Made by a program: the position numbers and the translations under genes. From Ophiothrix spiculata (lineage: Eukaryota; Echinodermata; Ophiuroidea; Amphilepidida; Ophiotrichidae), in NCBI GenBank assembly GCA_000969725.1, contig JXSR01S018250.1: a stretch of DNA of 23,149 bases; one strand, given 5' to 3'. Shown piece after piece: positions 1-10,850 of the stretch; positions within the stretch are counted from its first letter, which is position 1; every line of letters begins with the position of its first letter. Under the pieces are notes generated by a model. The model ran no database searches. It was not told where the DNA came from and saw only the letters and a program-made list of their open reading frames with translations.

Positions 1-290
1 TTCAGATATAACATTACCACTATCATCTTTAAATGTAGACTGCTGTGACAGTTTTTTACCTTTGCCAATAATAGAGTTGATTTCTTTCCATGTTTCTTTC
101 ATGTTGTTTTTAGACTTTTCGAATTTTTTGAAGTAGTACATTCTCTTTGATTTACGTATAAGCAAAGATCTTCAATTTGAAGATCTTTGGTATAAGCATG
201 TTCAATTTATTTTTATACGTCTTGAACTTTATCAGGAGACTTCAATGAATCTTTGAAGGCTTGGTTGGTATGAGATTTTGCTTTTATTTA
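1..290 (-). pseudogene. Non-LTR retrotransposon ORF2 fragment (linker before reverse transcriptase)
   Basis: On the minus strand 165 to 1 reads L-R-K-S-K-R-M-Y-Y-F-K-K-F-E, then E-T-W-K-E-I-N-S-I-I-G, a pattern typical of the segment between the endonuclease and reverse transcriptase in jockey/CR1-group LINEs (K-x-x-Y-Y ... x-W-x-x-I-N-x-I-I). Upstream, to about 290, weaker coding similarity continues but with stops, and a 25-bp palindrome at 166-190 (AAAGATCTTCAA mirrored) interrupts it. The fragment runs off the left edge, where the polymerase domain would follow. It is shorter than a usual ORF cutoff and has no start codon. Confidence 0.6.
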
Positions 291-299
291 CAAGAGAGA

Positions 300-960
300 A
301 GTGAATAATCCTCAGAATATCAGAACTCTCATCAAATGTGGCATCACCCATGGACCACTGTATAGAACATACGCATTAGAAAGCGTACGTTTTGAAAATC
401 CAAAAAAAAACCCGTACGTTTTCAGTCACTTACATTACGTATAATGATTGGTTTTTGTGTGTGCATTTTTATTATCGTCAACTATAACTTTGCAACTGCC
501 ATCACACACCGACACAGCCATCACAAAACTGTTCAATTCTGTTCAGCCTACAGTAGCTTGTAAAATAAAAAAAAATAAAAAAATCAAACAACAGACATCA
601 AATTTCAAAGTAAATTTTAGGCTTCATAAGTATTTTTAAACTTTTGGGTTGGCCTGGATCAGCAGTACAGATACACATATGGAATGGCCAGGGTTCAAAT
701 GTACGATTTTGTGAAGCATTAAATGTCAGAGTATGTAAAACCAAGAAAACATGAATCTCATACGCACATTTCTAATCCGAATAATCCAGAAAATGTTACG
801 TCCAACTTAGCCCTTGTTTCGGGCTGTCAATATTGTTCAATTTAGTGTAGGCCTATACCATGTCTGGTACTCTCTGAATCAAACTAAAATCCCAGTCAAC
901 CTTTCGCCCGCGCTGCGCGCACTGCCCGGGCTCATTGCTTGGTCCGTAGAAGGGGAGATC
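300..960. other. No gene recognised; AT-rich with repeated CGTACGTTTT words
   Basis: The stretch has short open frames without recognisable motifs. The word CGTACGTTTT occurs twice close together (about 383 and 412). A TAGGCCTATACC word at 849-860 is of a type frequent in some marine deuterostome genomes. No exon of the cysteine-rich gene and no element boundary could be supported. Confidence 0.4.
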
Positions 961-965
961 AGGGG

Positions 966-1325
966 AACGATCATAGATTTACAGGGGAGATACAAGGCAC
1001 GCCGCCATTTTTATTCCGGCATGGAGACAAAATTGGGGGTATTCAGGTTTTTGCCAATAGCTTGCCGATGATGCATCGCACCTTGCCATAATGCGCGAAT
1101 ATTGAAACACGCACACATGCTTTGCGTGCAGGTTGGCGTATCATTCGCGTAAAGTATTATTTGCGCAGGTGGTCTCTACGCGTAACCAAGTATCGGCACT
1201 CGGAGTTGATTATGGCGGGAACCGAGTGGACCCGAATACCCCCAATTTGAGCTCCATGGCTGACGACGCCATTATATGGCTGGTATACAAAGCCTGGTAT
1301 CTCCCCTTTAAATCTATGGGAATGA
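966..1325. repeat. Imperfect inverted repeat, about 360 bp overall
   Basis: The left arm (about 968-1047) contains ATAGATTTACAGGGGAGATA and AATTGGGGGTATTCAGG; the right arm (about 1232-1325) read on the other strand contains ATAGATTTAAAGGGGAGATA and AATTGGGGGTATTCGGG in the same order. Arms are roughly 80 percent alike by eye. Two GCGC-rich segments separate them. Plus-strand frames at 814-1071 and 1133-1399 fall on the arms and are not coding. Probably a decayed foldback or TIR element. Confidence 0.6.
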
Positions 1326-1364
1326 TACTAGTTCTACGTCCAACTTTCTTTGCAATTTTTCCAG

Positions 1365-1450
1365 AATACAACTTTACAGGTATTTTGTACTGTAGTTGAA
1401 AATGAAAACTGCCAACTCTACTGGAGGTCTGTATGGATGGTCACATATAA
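1365..1450. repeat. Dispersed repeat, first of two copies (second at about 7105-7190)
   Basis: ATACAACTTTA, then ACTGTAG, GAAAATGAAAA, CT(A/T)CT, GGAGGT and GGTCACATA occur in the same order and spacing at about 7107-7190. Roughly three quarters of positions agree by eye. The similarity ends on both sides into unrelated sequence. Family not recognised. Confidence 0.5.
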
Positions 1451-2165
1451 GCTGCGTCTACATTTGGATTTAATACCGGTATTATTTCTTCAAGACTTAA
1501 TTCCGACGCAATTAACATATTTCTACTTATCCCCCACAACGTCTACATATATCAGTATTAGCACTTAGTTCCGACGGCTTAGTTCCGATAAGTACCGTTA
1601 GCTGATTTATTTTATTTTTGATTTGAATGTGCAATATTTTATATTTTATATGTAACTAGATTTCTATGTGCCAGTGATAAAGTGAAATAAATAAATAAAT
1701 AAATAAAACGTATTTTACATACGCAAAACTACCTTGTGAATGTCTATATGCAATTCAGAGTTTTCATAAAGACCTTTACAAGATATGTGGATATATATAG
1801 GACCAAGCATTCTTAAAATGTGTCAATTTCACGTTAAACATCACAAGATGAGCTTGCTGTTTTAGCCTGTCAATACATGCAATACTATTGGCACAGCTAC
1901 ACACATACAGCATAATACTTGTATAATGTAATAGGTCACAAGATAATTCCGACAGCATCCCTGCACCGTCTACACTTATCGGTATTAACTTTAGTACCGG
2001 GTTAACCCTGGTCTTCTTCGGCATTAAATTGTCGGATTTAAGTCAAGTTAATACCGATAGAACTAATACCGATGCGCATTCTCACTGGCAATTTATTAGG
2101 ACACTAATACCGACCATATTTAGTACGGGTTCTAAGTGAGATAAGTCCGATGGTGTGGACGCGAC
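1448..2165. repeat. Interspersed GTCTACA / TATCGGTATTA-type repeat words
   Basis: CGTCTACA followed by a TACCGGTATTA or TATCGGTATTA word recurs near 1453, 1540 and 1969, and CCGATAGAACTAATACCGA, GTCCGATGGTGTGGAC near 2055-2160 are related words on the other strand. This may be a decayed TIR element interrupted by the microsatellite and unrelated DNA. The minus frame at 1776-2024 covers part of it and shows no recognised motif. Confidence 0.35.
1684..1707. repeat. (AAAT)n microsatellite, probable retroelement tail
   Basis: About six AAAT units follow a TA-rich segment and the word AGTGATAAAGTG. Tandem tetranucleotide tails of this kind commonly end LINE or SINE insertions on the plus strand, but no coding part of such an element was recognised upstream, so the origin is inference. 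Confidence 0.6.
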
Positions 2166-2169
2166 TATA

Positions 2170-3137
2170 GATTGGACACAAAATAGATTGATCATAATAT
2201 GGTGTTTCTTGCAGGTGTTTCAACAAAAGTGTGAACCAGATACCAATGTTGCTACCACGCAACTTGACAGCAAATATTGGTTCAAATCACTTGTGTATCA
2301 TTATTCAAAGAGTTGTGTAAGCCGATGTGCGAGTTGTAACCATTGGTTACAAATTTGTAAAAGATGGTGATAAATACAACGATGGGATGGTTAATTTCAA
2401 GTGGTATCAACGGTTTCATCTCGATTTTTTATTTTTAATGATTACTGTCGACAATAAATATTCTCTTTGTAAAGTCCATGTCACCACACAATGTCTAAAA
2501 CATGGTGTAAAGTGTGCTGATCAATGCTATGAATCTCTTCCTATTGCATTGGATATAGATGTCCCTATAAACAATATTATCTACCATGAATTTAAAAAAT
2601 CTTATTTCTCTACACACATTTAAACGCAGATTTTGTCTTTTTAATCTTCAAACATAAGGGTCTGCAAATCAACATGCATTGATCGGAAGTGGTCTAAAAT
2701 GTGGCTGACAAAATTGATTTGGTAGGATATCATATTACAATCTTCCTCATTTCAAATTTCAATGTCTTCATACATCATCACAGGTTAATGGTATAGGTTC
2801 CTATTTTAGCATGTGTATAATTTACTTTCAACTGATTCACCTTGACCTCTGGAATGTATTGTGTAAGGTTTCAACCTTAGCTTGTGTCTTGTTTTCTCCT
2901 GAGAGGCAAAAGAAGGTATTCAACCCTGGGGATGAGGCTGTTAGGTAAATACAAAAGAAATGGAAAATAGGTATACCAATTATTCTACATTTTATGGTAT
3001 ATCTCCAAAATTATAAAGAATTTGGAGTGAAATTTTGGATTTTCAATCAGAAAAATGTGAGCTTTCAATTGGCATCCAAAAATATACTACTTCCGGTTTA
3101 GCCCTGGGGGATGAGAATGTGATCGGAACCTACACCT
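2170..3137. other. No gene recognised
   Basis: Two overlapping plus-strand frames (2155-2370 and 2327-2623) contain several cysteines but no spacing or motif that I recognise, no paired splice sites with a partner exon, and a base composition like the surrounding DNA. CCCTGGGGATGAG occurs near 2926 and CCCTGGGGGATGAG near 3103, a short repeated word just ahead of the LINE breakpoint. Confidence 0.35.
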
Positions 3138-4463
3138 TTAAATGAACAAACAATTGGTATTTTTTTAGATTTGTCAAAAGCTTTTGACACTATTAATCAT
3201 GATATTTTGCTACATAAATTGACATACTATGGGTTTAGGGGGAAAGCTTTAGAATGGTTTACAAGTTACTTGAGCAATAGACATCAGTATGTCTACTACA
3301 ATAAAGAAAAATCGGAATTATATAATTTGAATTGTGGAGTACCTCAGGGTTCAATCCTAGGTCCACTATTATTTATTCTGTATGTCAATGATATTGTTAA
3401 CACATCTTCAATGTTCAAATTCATATTATTTGCTGATGACACCACAATTCTCTATTCGCATAAAAACATCAGAAGCAAAATTGAAGCAATAAATAATGAG
3501 TTAAAAGAAGTAACAAATTGGTTTAAGGCGAACAAATTATCAGTTAATGCTAAAAAACAAATTTCATGGTTTTGGGAACTCGGCAAAGGAACAGGAACAA
3601 CGAAAAAGATATAATGATTGAATTAAACGATACTCGATTAGAGAGAGTAAATTCCACAAAATTTCTAGGTGTCATAATAGATGAGAACCTTACATGGAAA
3701 AATCACATTGACGGAATTTCTAAGACTCACGGAATATTGGTGTCATCAACAAATTAAAGTATATTGTACCGGAACGGGTATTGTATTCCTTATATTGTAC
3801 ATTAGTCTTACCATATATTAACTATAGTATCTTGGTCTGGGGAAATACTTGTGAAAGTTATTTGGATAAAATATTCAAACTCCAAAAATGGGCTGTCAGA
3901 GCAATCACTAGTAGCCATTATAGAAGTCATTCTGCTCCGTTATTTCAAAAATTGAACCTCCTTAATGTTTATGATACATATACACTTGAAGTTGGTATTT
4001 TTATGTTTAAGCACTTTAATAACAGTCTTCCAGTAACTTTTCAACAGTTTTTTAGTAAACATAATGATTTACACAAGTATTTCACAAGATTCAACAATGA
4101 TTATACTCTAACAAAGAACCGTTTAGTCTTTTCTGATCAAACTATTAAAACTACAGGCCCTATGAAAGATTCAAAGTCCATAAAACATTTTAAAAATCAA
4201 CTAAAGTACCATCTTTTATCGAAATATTATTAGTATTTTATTGGAGCATTGTTTATGATAACCTATGATCATCATGATAATTCTGTGTAGTAGTAATATT
4301 TTTTTGTTTATTTATTTATGCTGTAACCTTGTACAGGGTTGTAATCACCTCTGGCCGTAGGCCTTTCGATTATATCCCCCATATCGGGTCTGTTCTTAAT
4401 GTGTTTTTTTATTATTATTTTGTATGTATGATATGGAAAATAAATTGATATTGATTGATTGAT
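3138..4463 (+). mobile_element. 5'-truncated non-LTR retrotransposon (LINE) with TTGA-type tail
   Basis: The segment begins in the middle of a reverse transcriptase domain at about 3138, with a TGA at 3120-3122 in the upstream frame, and ends in a (TTGA)n tail at about 4447-4463 after a 3' untranslated region with A/T-rich and GTAGGCCTTTCG words. The endonuclease domain is absent, as is common after incomplete target-primed reverse transcription. The short tandem tail instead of poly(A) fits CR1/L2-type rather than L1-type elements. No target duplication was found. Confidence 0.85.
3141..4233 (+). pseudogene. Reverse transcriptase C-terminal half of LINE ORF2, frameshifted
   Basis: The frame from 3141 has [12 protein letters not shown] (polymerase motif A), [13 protein letters not shown] (motif B region) and F-A-D-D-T-T (motif C, catalytic Asp pair, about 3427-3444). 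Around 3555-3575 the reading moves to another frame, continuing with N-S-T-K-F-L-G-V, a standard post-polymerase motif; around 3735-3760 a second shift occurs, and the last frame (3781-4233) carries Y-C-T-L-V-L-P-Y-I-N-Y, V-W-G and the C-terminal domain typical of this LINE group. Thus at least two frameshifts make it non-functional although all sections are well preserved, pointing to a fairly young insertion. Confidence 0.88.
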
Positions 4464-4733
4464 GATCATAGGCATATGTTGACAAAACTAAACAAAACTT
4501 TTATAAACTGGAGCCCATTATTTTTCTGTGATGCAGAAATTGGTGACATGTTGCATATTTTGAAGTTGATAAGAATTGTAAAGAAACTGTTTAATTTTGA
4601 GAATAGTCTCAAAAGAGATGAAATTTTACAATTTTAATGCAAGTTTACTTTTAAAGTTTATTTATCACAAAAGTGCATTATAAATTCACTTTAAAAATCT
4701 GAAAAACCTCTTGCAATTTACTCTTCAATTTGC

Positions 4734-5133
4734 CATACCTGTCAAGTCTCCCGATTTAGGCAGGAGTCTCCCAATTTTAGGCAGCCCTCCCGATCTCCCA
4801 ATTGAGTAGCCATTATCTCCCCATTTAAAAAAAATCTCCCGATATCTCCCACATTGAAAAAAAATTCTACCGTGACATTCCACTAGCTTGTATTACAGAT
4901 CGCGTACACGGTATATTTTGTTAAGAGATTGAAAATGAGATCATTTGTGTGAGTCGTATCTGCGCTTTTGAGACCCGTTTGTCCCTTTTCAGTTATGCTA
5001 TGTAAAACATTTTTTGGGTGTACCTTTTGGGCCTCATATAGCTTCATATGTCAGTTGCCCGTAAACATTACTCATAAATTTAAGTGATAACAGAAGTCTC
5101 CCGCATCTGAATTTGAAAATGTTGACAGGTATG
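4734..5133. mobile_element. 400-bp MITE, CATACCTGTCAA ends, 6-bp target duplication
   Basis: It starts CATACCTGTCAA and ends TTGACAGGTATG, a perfect 12-bp inverted repeat; the next bases on both sides include a CTCCCG word. ATTTGC at 4728-4733 and 5134-5139 is the direct target duplication. The interior has repeated TCTCCCGAT and TCTCCCAAT words near the left end and no coding region. A related terminus, GTTGGCAGGTATG, is at 11094-11106. Ends and 6-bp duplication suggest a hAT-like element, by inference. Confidence 0.8.
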
Positions 5134-5224
5134 ATTTGCAGTTACCAGCAACAAACTTACAGGTGATTATATTTTATGTCCAGCCCTGTTTTAACACAAT
5201 TATGACAATTTAAAGAATGAGGGT

Positions 5225-5495
5225 GAAAACATAGTGGGCCTCCAAACAAAATTTTCGCTACCAAACATTTGGTCGTGACGTCAAAATGACAAGTGACTCA
5301 AAACAAAATAACTTCAACACCGAGTTGAGACCAAATAAAATTTTGCGCTAGATTGCACATGTTATTGAATTGCCATATACATTGGACCAAATGTTTGTTA
5401 CCCGTTCATACTTTGAATTCGAGGGCAAATATTTGGTGACGTCACGACCAAATGTTTGGTAGGGAAAATTTTGTTTGGAGGCTACTATGGTTTCG
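5225..5495. mobile_element. About 270-bp MITE with long inverted ends
   Basis: GCCTCCAAACAAAATTTTC, then CTACCAAACATTTGGTCGTG and ACGTCA occur at 5238-5283 and, in opposite orientation, at 5438-5481, with one or two differences over roughly 45 bases. Beyond them GAAAACATAG (left) and GAAACCATAG (right, other strand) extend the inverted repeat to about 5225 and 5492. No clear target duplication. There is no coding region inside. Confidence 0.8.
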
Positions 5496-5499
5496 GCCT

Positions 5500-6305
5500 A
5501 AAATGCGCTATGTTCACTTTGTTCAATCCAATTATCACTGACCTACATGTACTTAATATTCAATATTGACAAAATGGCGAAAAATATTGACAGAAGGAAA
5601 TGACTTAGTCTACAAATGTTATTATCCAAACATGTTTATAGGTCTTTCCTGAAATGTATTGGTTTTATCATTTAAGATTAATAATAATTTTTTTCTAATC
5701 AATTTTAAAGATTTCTTTATTGAATTAAAATCAAAATGTTTTCTACCACATGTGAGCACTTTCATGAGAAACTTTTGTGTTACAATTTTTGAATCCTTTA
5801 AATAACATTCTTGCCAAAATAAGTAGACTAAAAGAACAATTTTATGGGTGATGAGACAGCATGGAAACCCAGGGGCCACTCAAGTATAATGTTGCCAGCA
5901 TAGCATGACCACAGTTTTTCAAAACAGCCCCTAAAGAGTGATTGTTTCTGAAGCCAAAATATACCCTTTTTCCCCCATTCATACCCTTAATCGGGAATTT
6001 ACTGTTACCGTTTCAACACTAGGGTTTGAAAAAGTACCCTATTTAAGAATTATGATTATTATGAATAAGAATGTGTTAAACTGAGAAAACAAATGTTGAA
6101 ATTTTATGAGCATTCCATCTCTACTTAATCATAGAAATTTAATTTTTCAAAAATCTTGCAATTGAAAGGAAATCTGCACAATTCTAAATATTAGCAGAAA
6201 TCCAAGAACAGGTTTAACAGATTGTTTTAAATCTATAACTAGAGATTAATTTGTCAGAACAAAGTTTTGTACTCACAGTTTTAACCATGGTGTTATCTCA
6301 CAAAT
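5500..6305. other. No gene recognised
   Basis: AT-rich sequence. One minus-strand frame (5622-5879) is rich in Lys, Leu and Ile, with no motif and no splice partner. No repeat boundaries were found. Confidence 0.35.
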
Positions 6306-6309
6306 TCGA

Positions 6310-7060
6310 AAGACTTTGTCAGAATGACCATCTGATCCAATTTGCCAGGAAATAGATGACATATAATACAGTGGAGTAGCTTGAGAAAGTGGTGCCCTTG
6401 GTAAGACGTTAAAATGGTGCCCATAGTGTGTAGCTGTTAAGTGCAAGCAATCCAGTGGGAGGGGTGTGTGTGCTCCCGGAAGCTCTTGGGTTTTAGCACG
6501 TTTTAGTGCCTCTGGAGAGCCCTAGTATTAATACTATTATATTGGCAATTTTGTTACCTAATGCAATTTCAGTGCCTTCCCTAAGGCCTTGTATCCATTG
6601 ACTGTACCCATATTCCGCATGCCCTTGTCTCATTTCCCATTGTTTGTAATTGTGCGGCGCAACATAGACAATAAACTTTGTTCTGTTTAGTGACCATATC
6701 AGTGGCATATGTACGGCAGATATGATTCATATGACCTGGAAGTACCAACAATCAACATGTTCATACTTGGTGAGCACCAGGTAATAGGAATATCTGCCGT
6801 ACACAGACCACTGATATGATCACTAAGCAGAACGAAGTTTATTGTTTGTGTTGCACCGCACAATTACAAACAATGGGAAATGAGACAAGGGCATGCGGAA
6901 TATGGGTACAGTCAATGGATACAAGGCCTAAGGTAGCCCTTGAGACATGTTCCCCCTAGTTCCCCTTACCTTGCGCCAAGCTATGCCACTGATATAATAA
7001 ATTGTGTCAGATGGTAATATTGACGAAATGATCTGACAATGATGAAACAATAAAACCATT
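6310..7060. repeat. Nested inverted repeat: strong inner hairpin and diverged outer arms
   Basis: Inner arms 6580-6722 and 6793-6935 are reverse complements with about 93 percent identity over about 140 bases by hand alignment (for example TATTCCGCATGCCCTTGTCT on the left and its complement on the right), separated by a 70-bp loop. Outside them, CCATCTGA-CAATTT and ACAGTGG-GTAGCTTG at 6330-6395 face their complement at 6968-7020 at lower similarity, so the structure was once about 750 bp. About 150 bp near 6410-6575 has no counterpart on the right. The minus frame 6493-6708 falls on the left arm. Probably a foldback transposable element; the coding meaning of that frame is not supported. Confidence 0.8.
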
Positions 7061-7171
7061 AGTACAACACTTGGTTTTGACAAATTATTCACGTACCGGT
7101 AATTATACAACTTTATCTGAATTTTGCACTGTAGCTCAAAATGAAAAATGCAGACTTTACTAGAGGTTCAC

Positions 7172-7503
7172 ACCCTGGTCACATAACCACCGGTCGGGTC
7201 TAGTAAGCCCAACACCGGTATGACGACGGTGAATGCTTGCGAGCTATTGCGATGCCCGGTCGGTCATCGGTTGGTCTTCGGTGGTTATTAGAATATAACT
7301 GAAGACAACAAGCCGCAAGGTTTTAACTCAGAATTAAATTGTTGCGGCATGTTTCCGGCGTCTCTACGGTTTACGGACACCAAACCGGTTGGTGTCCAGT
7401 CGGACACCAGTCAGTGTCTGATCGGTGTCTGCTGAAATCTACCTGGTATGATGGCTTAAACACATCGTAACCTCGCCGCAAGATTATGTCACGTGACCAG
7501 GGT
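7172..7503. repeat. 332-bp segment with 11-bp inverted ends, CCGGT-rich
   Basis: ACCCTGGTCAC at 7172-7182 faces GTGACCAGGGT at 7493-7503. The interior is unusually rich in CGGT, GGTGTC and GACACC words with small hairpins (for instance around 7380-7425), unlike the AT-rich surroundings. No direct repeat flanks it. It may be a TIR element; the limits are uncertain. Confidence 0.5.
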
Positions 7504-9241
7504 ATCCTGGATTATAGATTGCCATAAATGTGATTGACAACTCAGCCATAACAATCTGCTGAAGGAAATTGTTGAAATAAGCAACAGACAGTCACAATCA
7601 TTACAAGAAGAATCTTAAGCAATCTACTGTCCATGGTAATTAGAGGGACAAGCCAAAACTAAAGGAATCAAGAATTTATGAAAACCTTTTGTTTTTAACT
7701 TTTTTTTAACTTTTCTAACCATCCCCCTCCTACTTTTCAAAATCAAATTGGAGATTTCAAAAAACTAATATTTCCTCATAAACCCTTTAATTTTTTGTGG
7801 CAGAATTAAGCTTTCTTGTAAAAGAGATATGGACAAAATGGTCAATGGAAAAATTAGTTTACCAAAATAAATGTCATGAAGGTTTCTATGGTTAAGGTTT
7901 AAATTAAAGTCCTATGAAGAAAACCTTTTAACTTTTCGGCGTCTTGTGCGTCAAGGTTAAAGTTCATTCATAGGTACATGTACCGTACCTCATAAGGGTC
8001 TAAAAATCAAAATCAATATTTTGGTCTTATTTTAAAGCTGAGACTGAAAGCTTTAAATGTGACATGTTACTTTGTTCATCGGACGTTTGGTTGTTACGGT
8101 AAAATCTGCTTACGGCCTGTTAGCTGATACCAAATAAGATGGTTTTGAGAAAATTGTGTGTAATATCTAAAATTTGAATATGAATGGAGAGAAGATTTTT
8201 ATCTTAGATTTTATTACTTTATTAATGATTTGGATGTTGGAACCTGACTGACATAATTATAAACGCATCAAAGGTAATGTTTCTGATAAAATTAGAAATT
8301 CCAATGGTTAGTTGAGAGAACTTAAGAACAATTTTTTTCCAGTTAATCCCTACATTGTGGATATTTATACTCCCATTTGGGTAATTGGTTAAATGAAACT
8401 TTGTACCTGAGTAAGCTTAGCTCGGGCAGGTATCCAGGTACCCGGGTTTTAGTCCTAGGCCTAGTACCGATACGGCATATCATATCATGTGCTGTAAGAA
8501 ATTAAAGGTTAACACATTAAAAAATTGTGTCAGAGGTTGCACATAGAGATCAAATTTCAAATTTTTTGATGTTATTGGAAGATGACATATATAATATGAT
8601 GATAATTACATACTACACCACTGACCAGTATTTTGTACCTGCCCCAAAATCAAGTAGGGTACATGGGTACTAAATTACCCGAAAAGTCCCAGGCCTACCT
8701 AAACGGTACCTGAAATGATGGGTCACATACGTTAAATCTGATTGGGTCACTTACATGTAACAAGCAGGTGTAAAATAAAATGAATCCACAAAAAATTAAT
8801 CCGGCTTTTTGCATATAAAGCTATCTAAAATGATACCATCTGAAGGGAAAATCTTTTTTGAACAAAACTTCATCTCTTTTCTCTAGAGAGGTAAAATGTG
8901 GCTGTCCAGCCCCGTATGAGCCGTAAATGCCAGAAACTTCATTTTGCGCTATAGGTGAAAATACATGTCAAGGTCGTAATTTGCCGAAATTGATTTGTTG
9001 ACAAATTCACAATCCTTGTGCTTACTACAAAATACCAGCAAAGTTTCATCTCAAGAAAATGATAGGAAATGTGAAATAAATGTGCATAATTTTAAGACAA
9101 TCAACAGAAAATATAGGGCTTACTGATCTTTGAACATGTTTATCTCACTTAAATACGCTTTACTCCCTGACAACATTTGAAGGACCATAACTTGACTTCT
9201 GGAAAACGTGTGGAATTCATTATAAGATGTCATTTTAATCC
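7504..9241. other. 1.7 kb without recognised genes or complete elements
   Basis: There are no frames of interest on either strand. GTACCTG/CAGGTAC words recur near 8400-8450 and 8635-8715, including GGTACCCGGG, but no convincing inverted pair could be delimited. The rest is AT-rich single-copy-looking DNA. Confidence 0.35.
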
Positions 9242-9841
9242 TTAACCCTCGTCTTCCTAAGCCTTTTTCTGTAACACGTCTTCCTGAGGGGGAGGGGGGG
9301 GGTTGGTTACCACCACCCTGTGATTTTGAACTTGGATCCCCGAAAGTTATATTGTTTGATAACTATAGTATAGGGTAGGGTTTCGTCTTTCCATTGATAC
9401 CAAGATCATGAAAATCGGTCGAGGCGTTACGTAATTATGACGTCACAAAGTATTTCCGTACCGGAAAAAAAAAAATCAACTTTTGGCATAAATGGCCACG
9501 TTTTCAAAAAATCGTTATAAAAGTTGTAAATGCCCGATTTCCATCGGGTTTTTTGCTAATAAATACAGGAATCAACAATTCTAACATGTTCTGTAAATTT
9601 CAAGTCAATAGCATGCAGATATTTTTCAAAATGGTGATTTAAAATCTTCCGAGGTGGCAACCACCCCCCCACCCGCCGACTTTGACGGCCTATCATAACA
9701 CCACCTTAGATGGTACCCCCGATTTTTTTTCGTCAAAATGACCGCAAAGGATGTAAAAACAATTACCCAAATGCCCGGGGTCGCTTTATTTTGCGTTTTG
9801 GTGCAATCGGCGATTATCCGTTAGGGGGGGGGGGGTGTTAA
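9242..9841. mobile_element. Possible 600-bp TTAA-flanked (piggyBac-like) element
   Basis: TTAACCCTCGTCTTCCTAA at 9242 faces, on the other strand from 9841, TTAACACCCCCCCCCCTAA. Inside, GGGGGGGTTGGTTACCACC (about 9294-9312) is matched in opposite orientation by GGTGGCAACCACCCCCCC (about 9652-9669). TTAA next to C-rich ends is the pattern of piggyBac elements, but the inverted ends are low complexity, so this is tentative. Homopolymer G runs also make local sequence errors likely. Confidence 0.45.
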
Positions 9842-10213
9842 TGTTTATTGAACCGTCTTGATTAGTGTACTCTAAATGAACGTGAGTACATAAATCTTTT
9901 GAAAAGGGGCTCGTAATTGATAAGAAGTAGTTTCTTGGCTATGTATATTATAACATAAATGTCCCAAAAAATACAAATGCATCCTTTTGGACAACTAATG
10001 TTAGAACACATAGTTTTCCCGAAAATACATTTTGGTAAATAAATACGCCAGAATAAGAACATCCCAACTCCAATAGCTCCCTACTGTTTATTATACTAAT
10101 ATAAAATGTATACAAATCTCTGAAAATGCTTTCACATAACTAAAAATAGCATTTCCATGTCAATATCCTAATCATTATTGATCATAGTGTCACATTTGAC
10201 CCTGTAGTTGATT
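9842..10213. other. No gene recognised before the gap
   Basis: The AT-rich stretch contains a minus frame of 66 codons (9862-10062) rich in Ile, Cys and Phe without the G-Y-Y-C spacing of the downstream gene and without consensus splice borders in phase 1. Nothing else is seen. Confidence 0.35.
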
Positions 10214-10403
10214 NNNNNNNNNNNNNNNNNNNNNNNNNNNNNNNNNNNNNNNNNNNNNNNNNNNNNNNNNNNNNNNNNNNNNNNNNNNNNNNNNNNNNNN
10301 NNNNNNNNNNNNNNNNNNNNNNNNNNNNNNNNNNNNNNNNNNNNNNNNNNNNNNNNNNNNNNNNNNNNNNNNNNNNNNNNNNNNNNNNNNNNNNNNNNNN
10401 NNN
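10214..10403. other. Assembly gap, 190 N
   Basis: A run of N with no sequence. Frames reported across it are artefacts of translating N. An exon of the cysteine-rich gene downstream of exon 8 could be hidden here. Confidence 0.99.
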
Positions 10404-10850
10404 TTTTTGTATCCAATATTGCTATACATTTGTATTGGAATGTACATTTTGAAATTGACCTACTGACCCTACGGTAGGTCACAGTTGGCCGATTTCATAA
10501 TAAATGATGGGTTATGAAATTATAATAATTTAATCAATTTTAGCATTCTTACTATTTTTTTTTTATTTTTTTTTGAGGGGTATCATCCACCCCCTCTCAT
10601 TTACCTATATTATCCAAGTCGCACCATTATTTCTCTTGGTGCAAGAACAATACATTGACTCTATCCCTTTACAGTGGCATTACAGTCGCCAGTTGGTGCA
10701 CCTAAATTAATAGGGAACATGTCACCTGACCCGTTTTTGATTCTAAGGTGTCATTGAAGATTTTTTAAAAAGTGTTGAGTGTGTTGAAGTCACTGTAAGA
10801 AGCTGGGAACCACCAATAAAATAGAAGAAGAATGGTGGAGAATTTTGTAA
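10404..10850. other. No gene recognised after the gap
   Basis: AT-rich with a T-run (10553-10573) followed by GAGGGGTATCATCCACCCCCTC, a small hairpin. No exon-like segment found. Confidence 0.35.

Noticed and set aside
448-639. 63-codon plus frame with a hydrophobic start
   Set aside because: It resembles a signal peptide only by composition; it runs into an A-rich stretch, and no splice partner or homology is apparent.
2155-2623. Possible plus-strand gene or LINE C-terminus
   Set aside because: No recognisable motif; the ending resembles LINE tails only in a few residues and there is no polymerase motif or tandem tail nearby.
6493-6708. Minus-strand 71-codon frame
   Set aside because: It covers one arm of the inverted repeat and carries no recognised domain; the opposite arm gives only part of the same frame.
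10168-10482. Three reading frames (both strands) across the N run
   Set aside because: They exist only because N codons do not break a frame; fewer than 40 real codons are present on the flanks.
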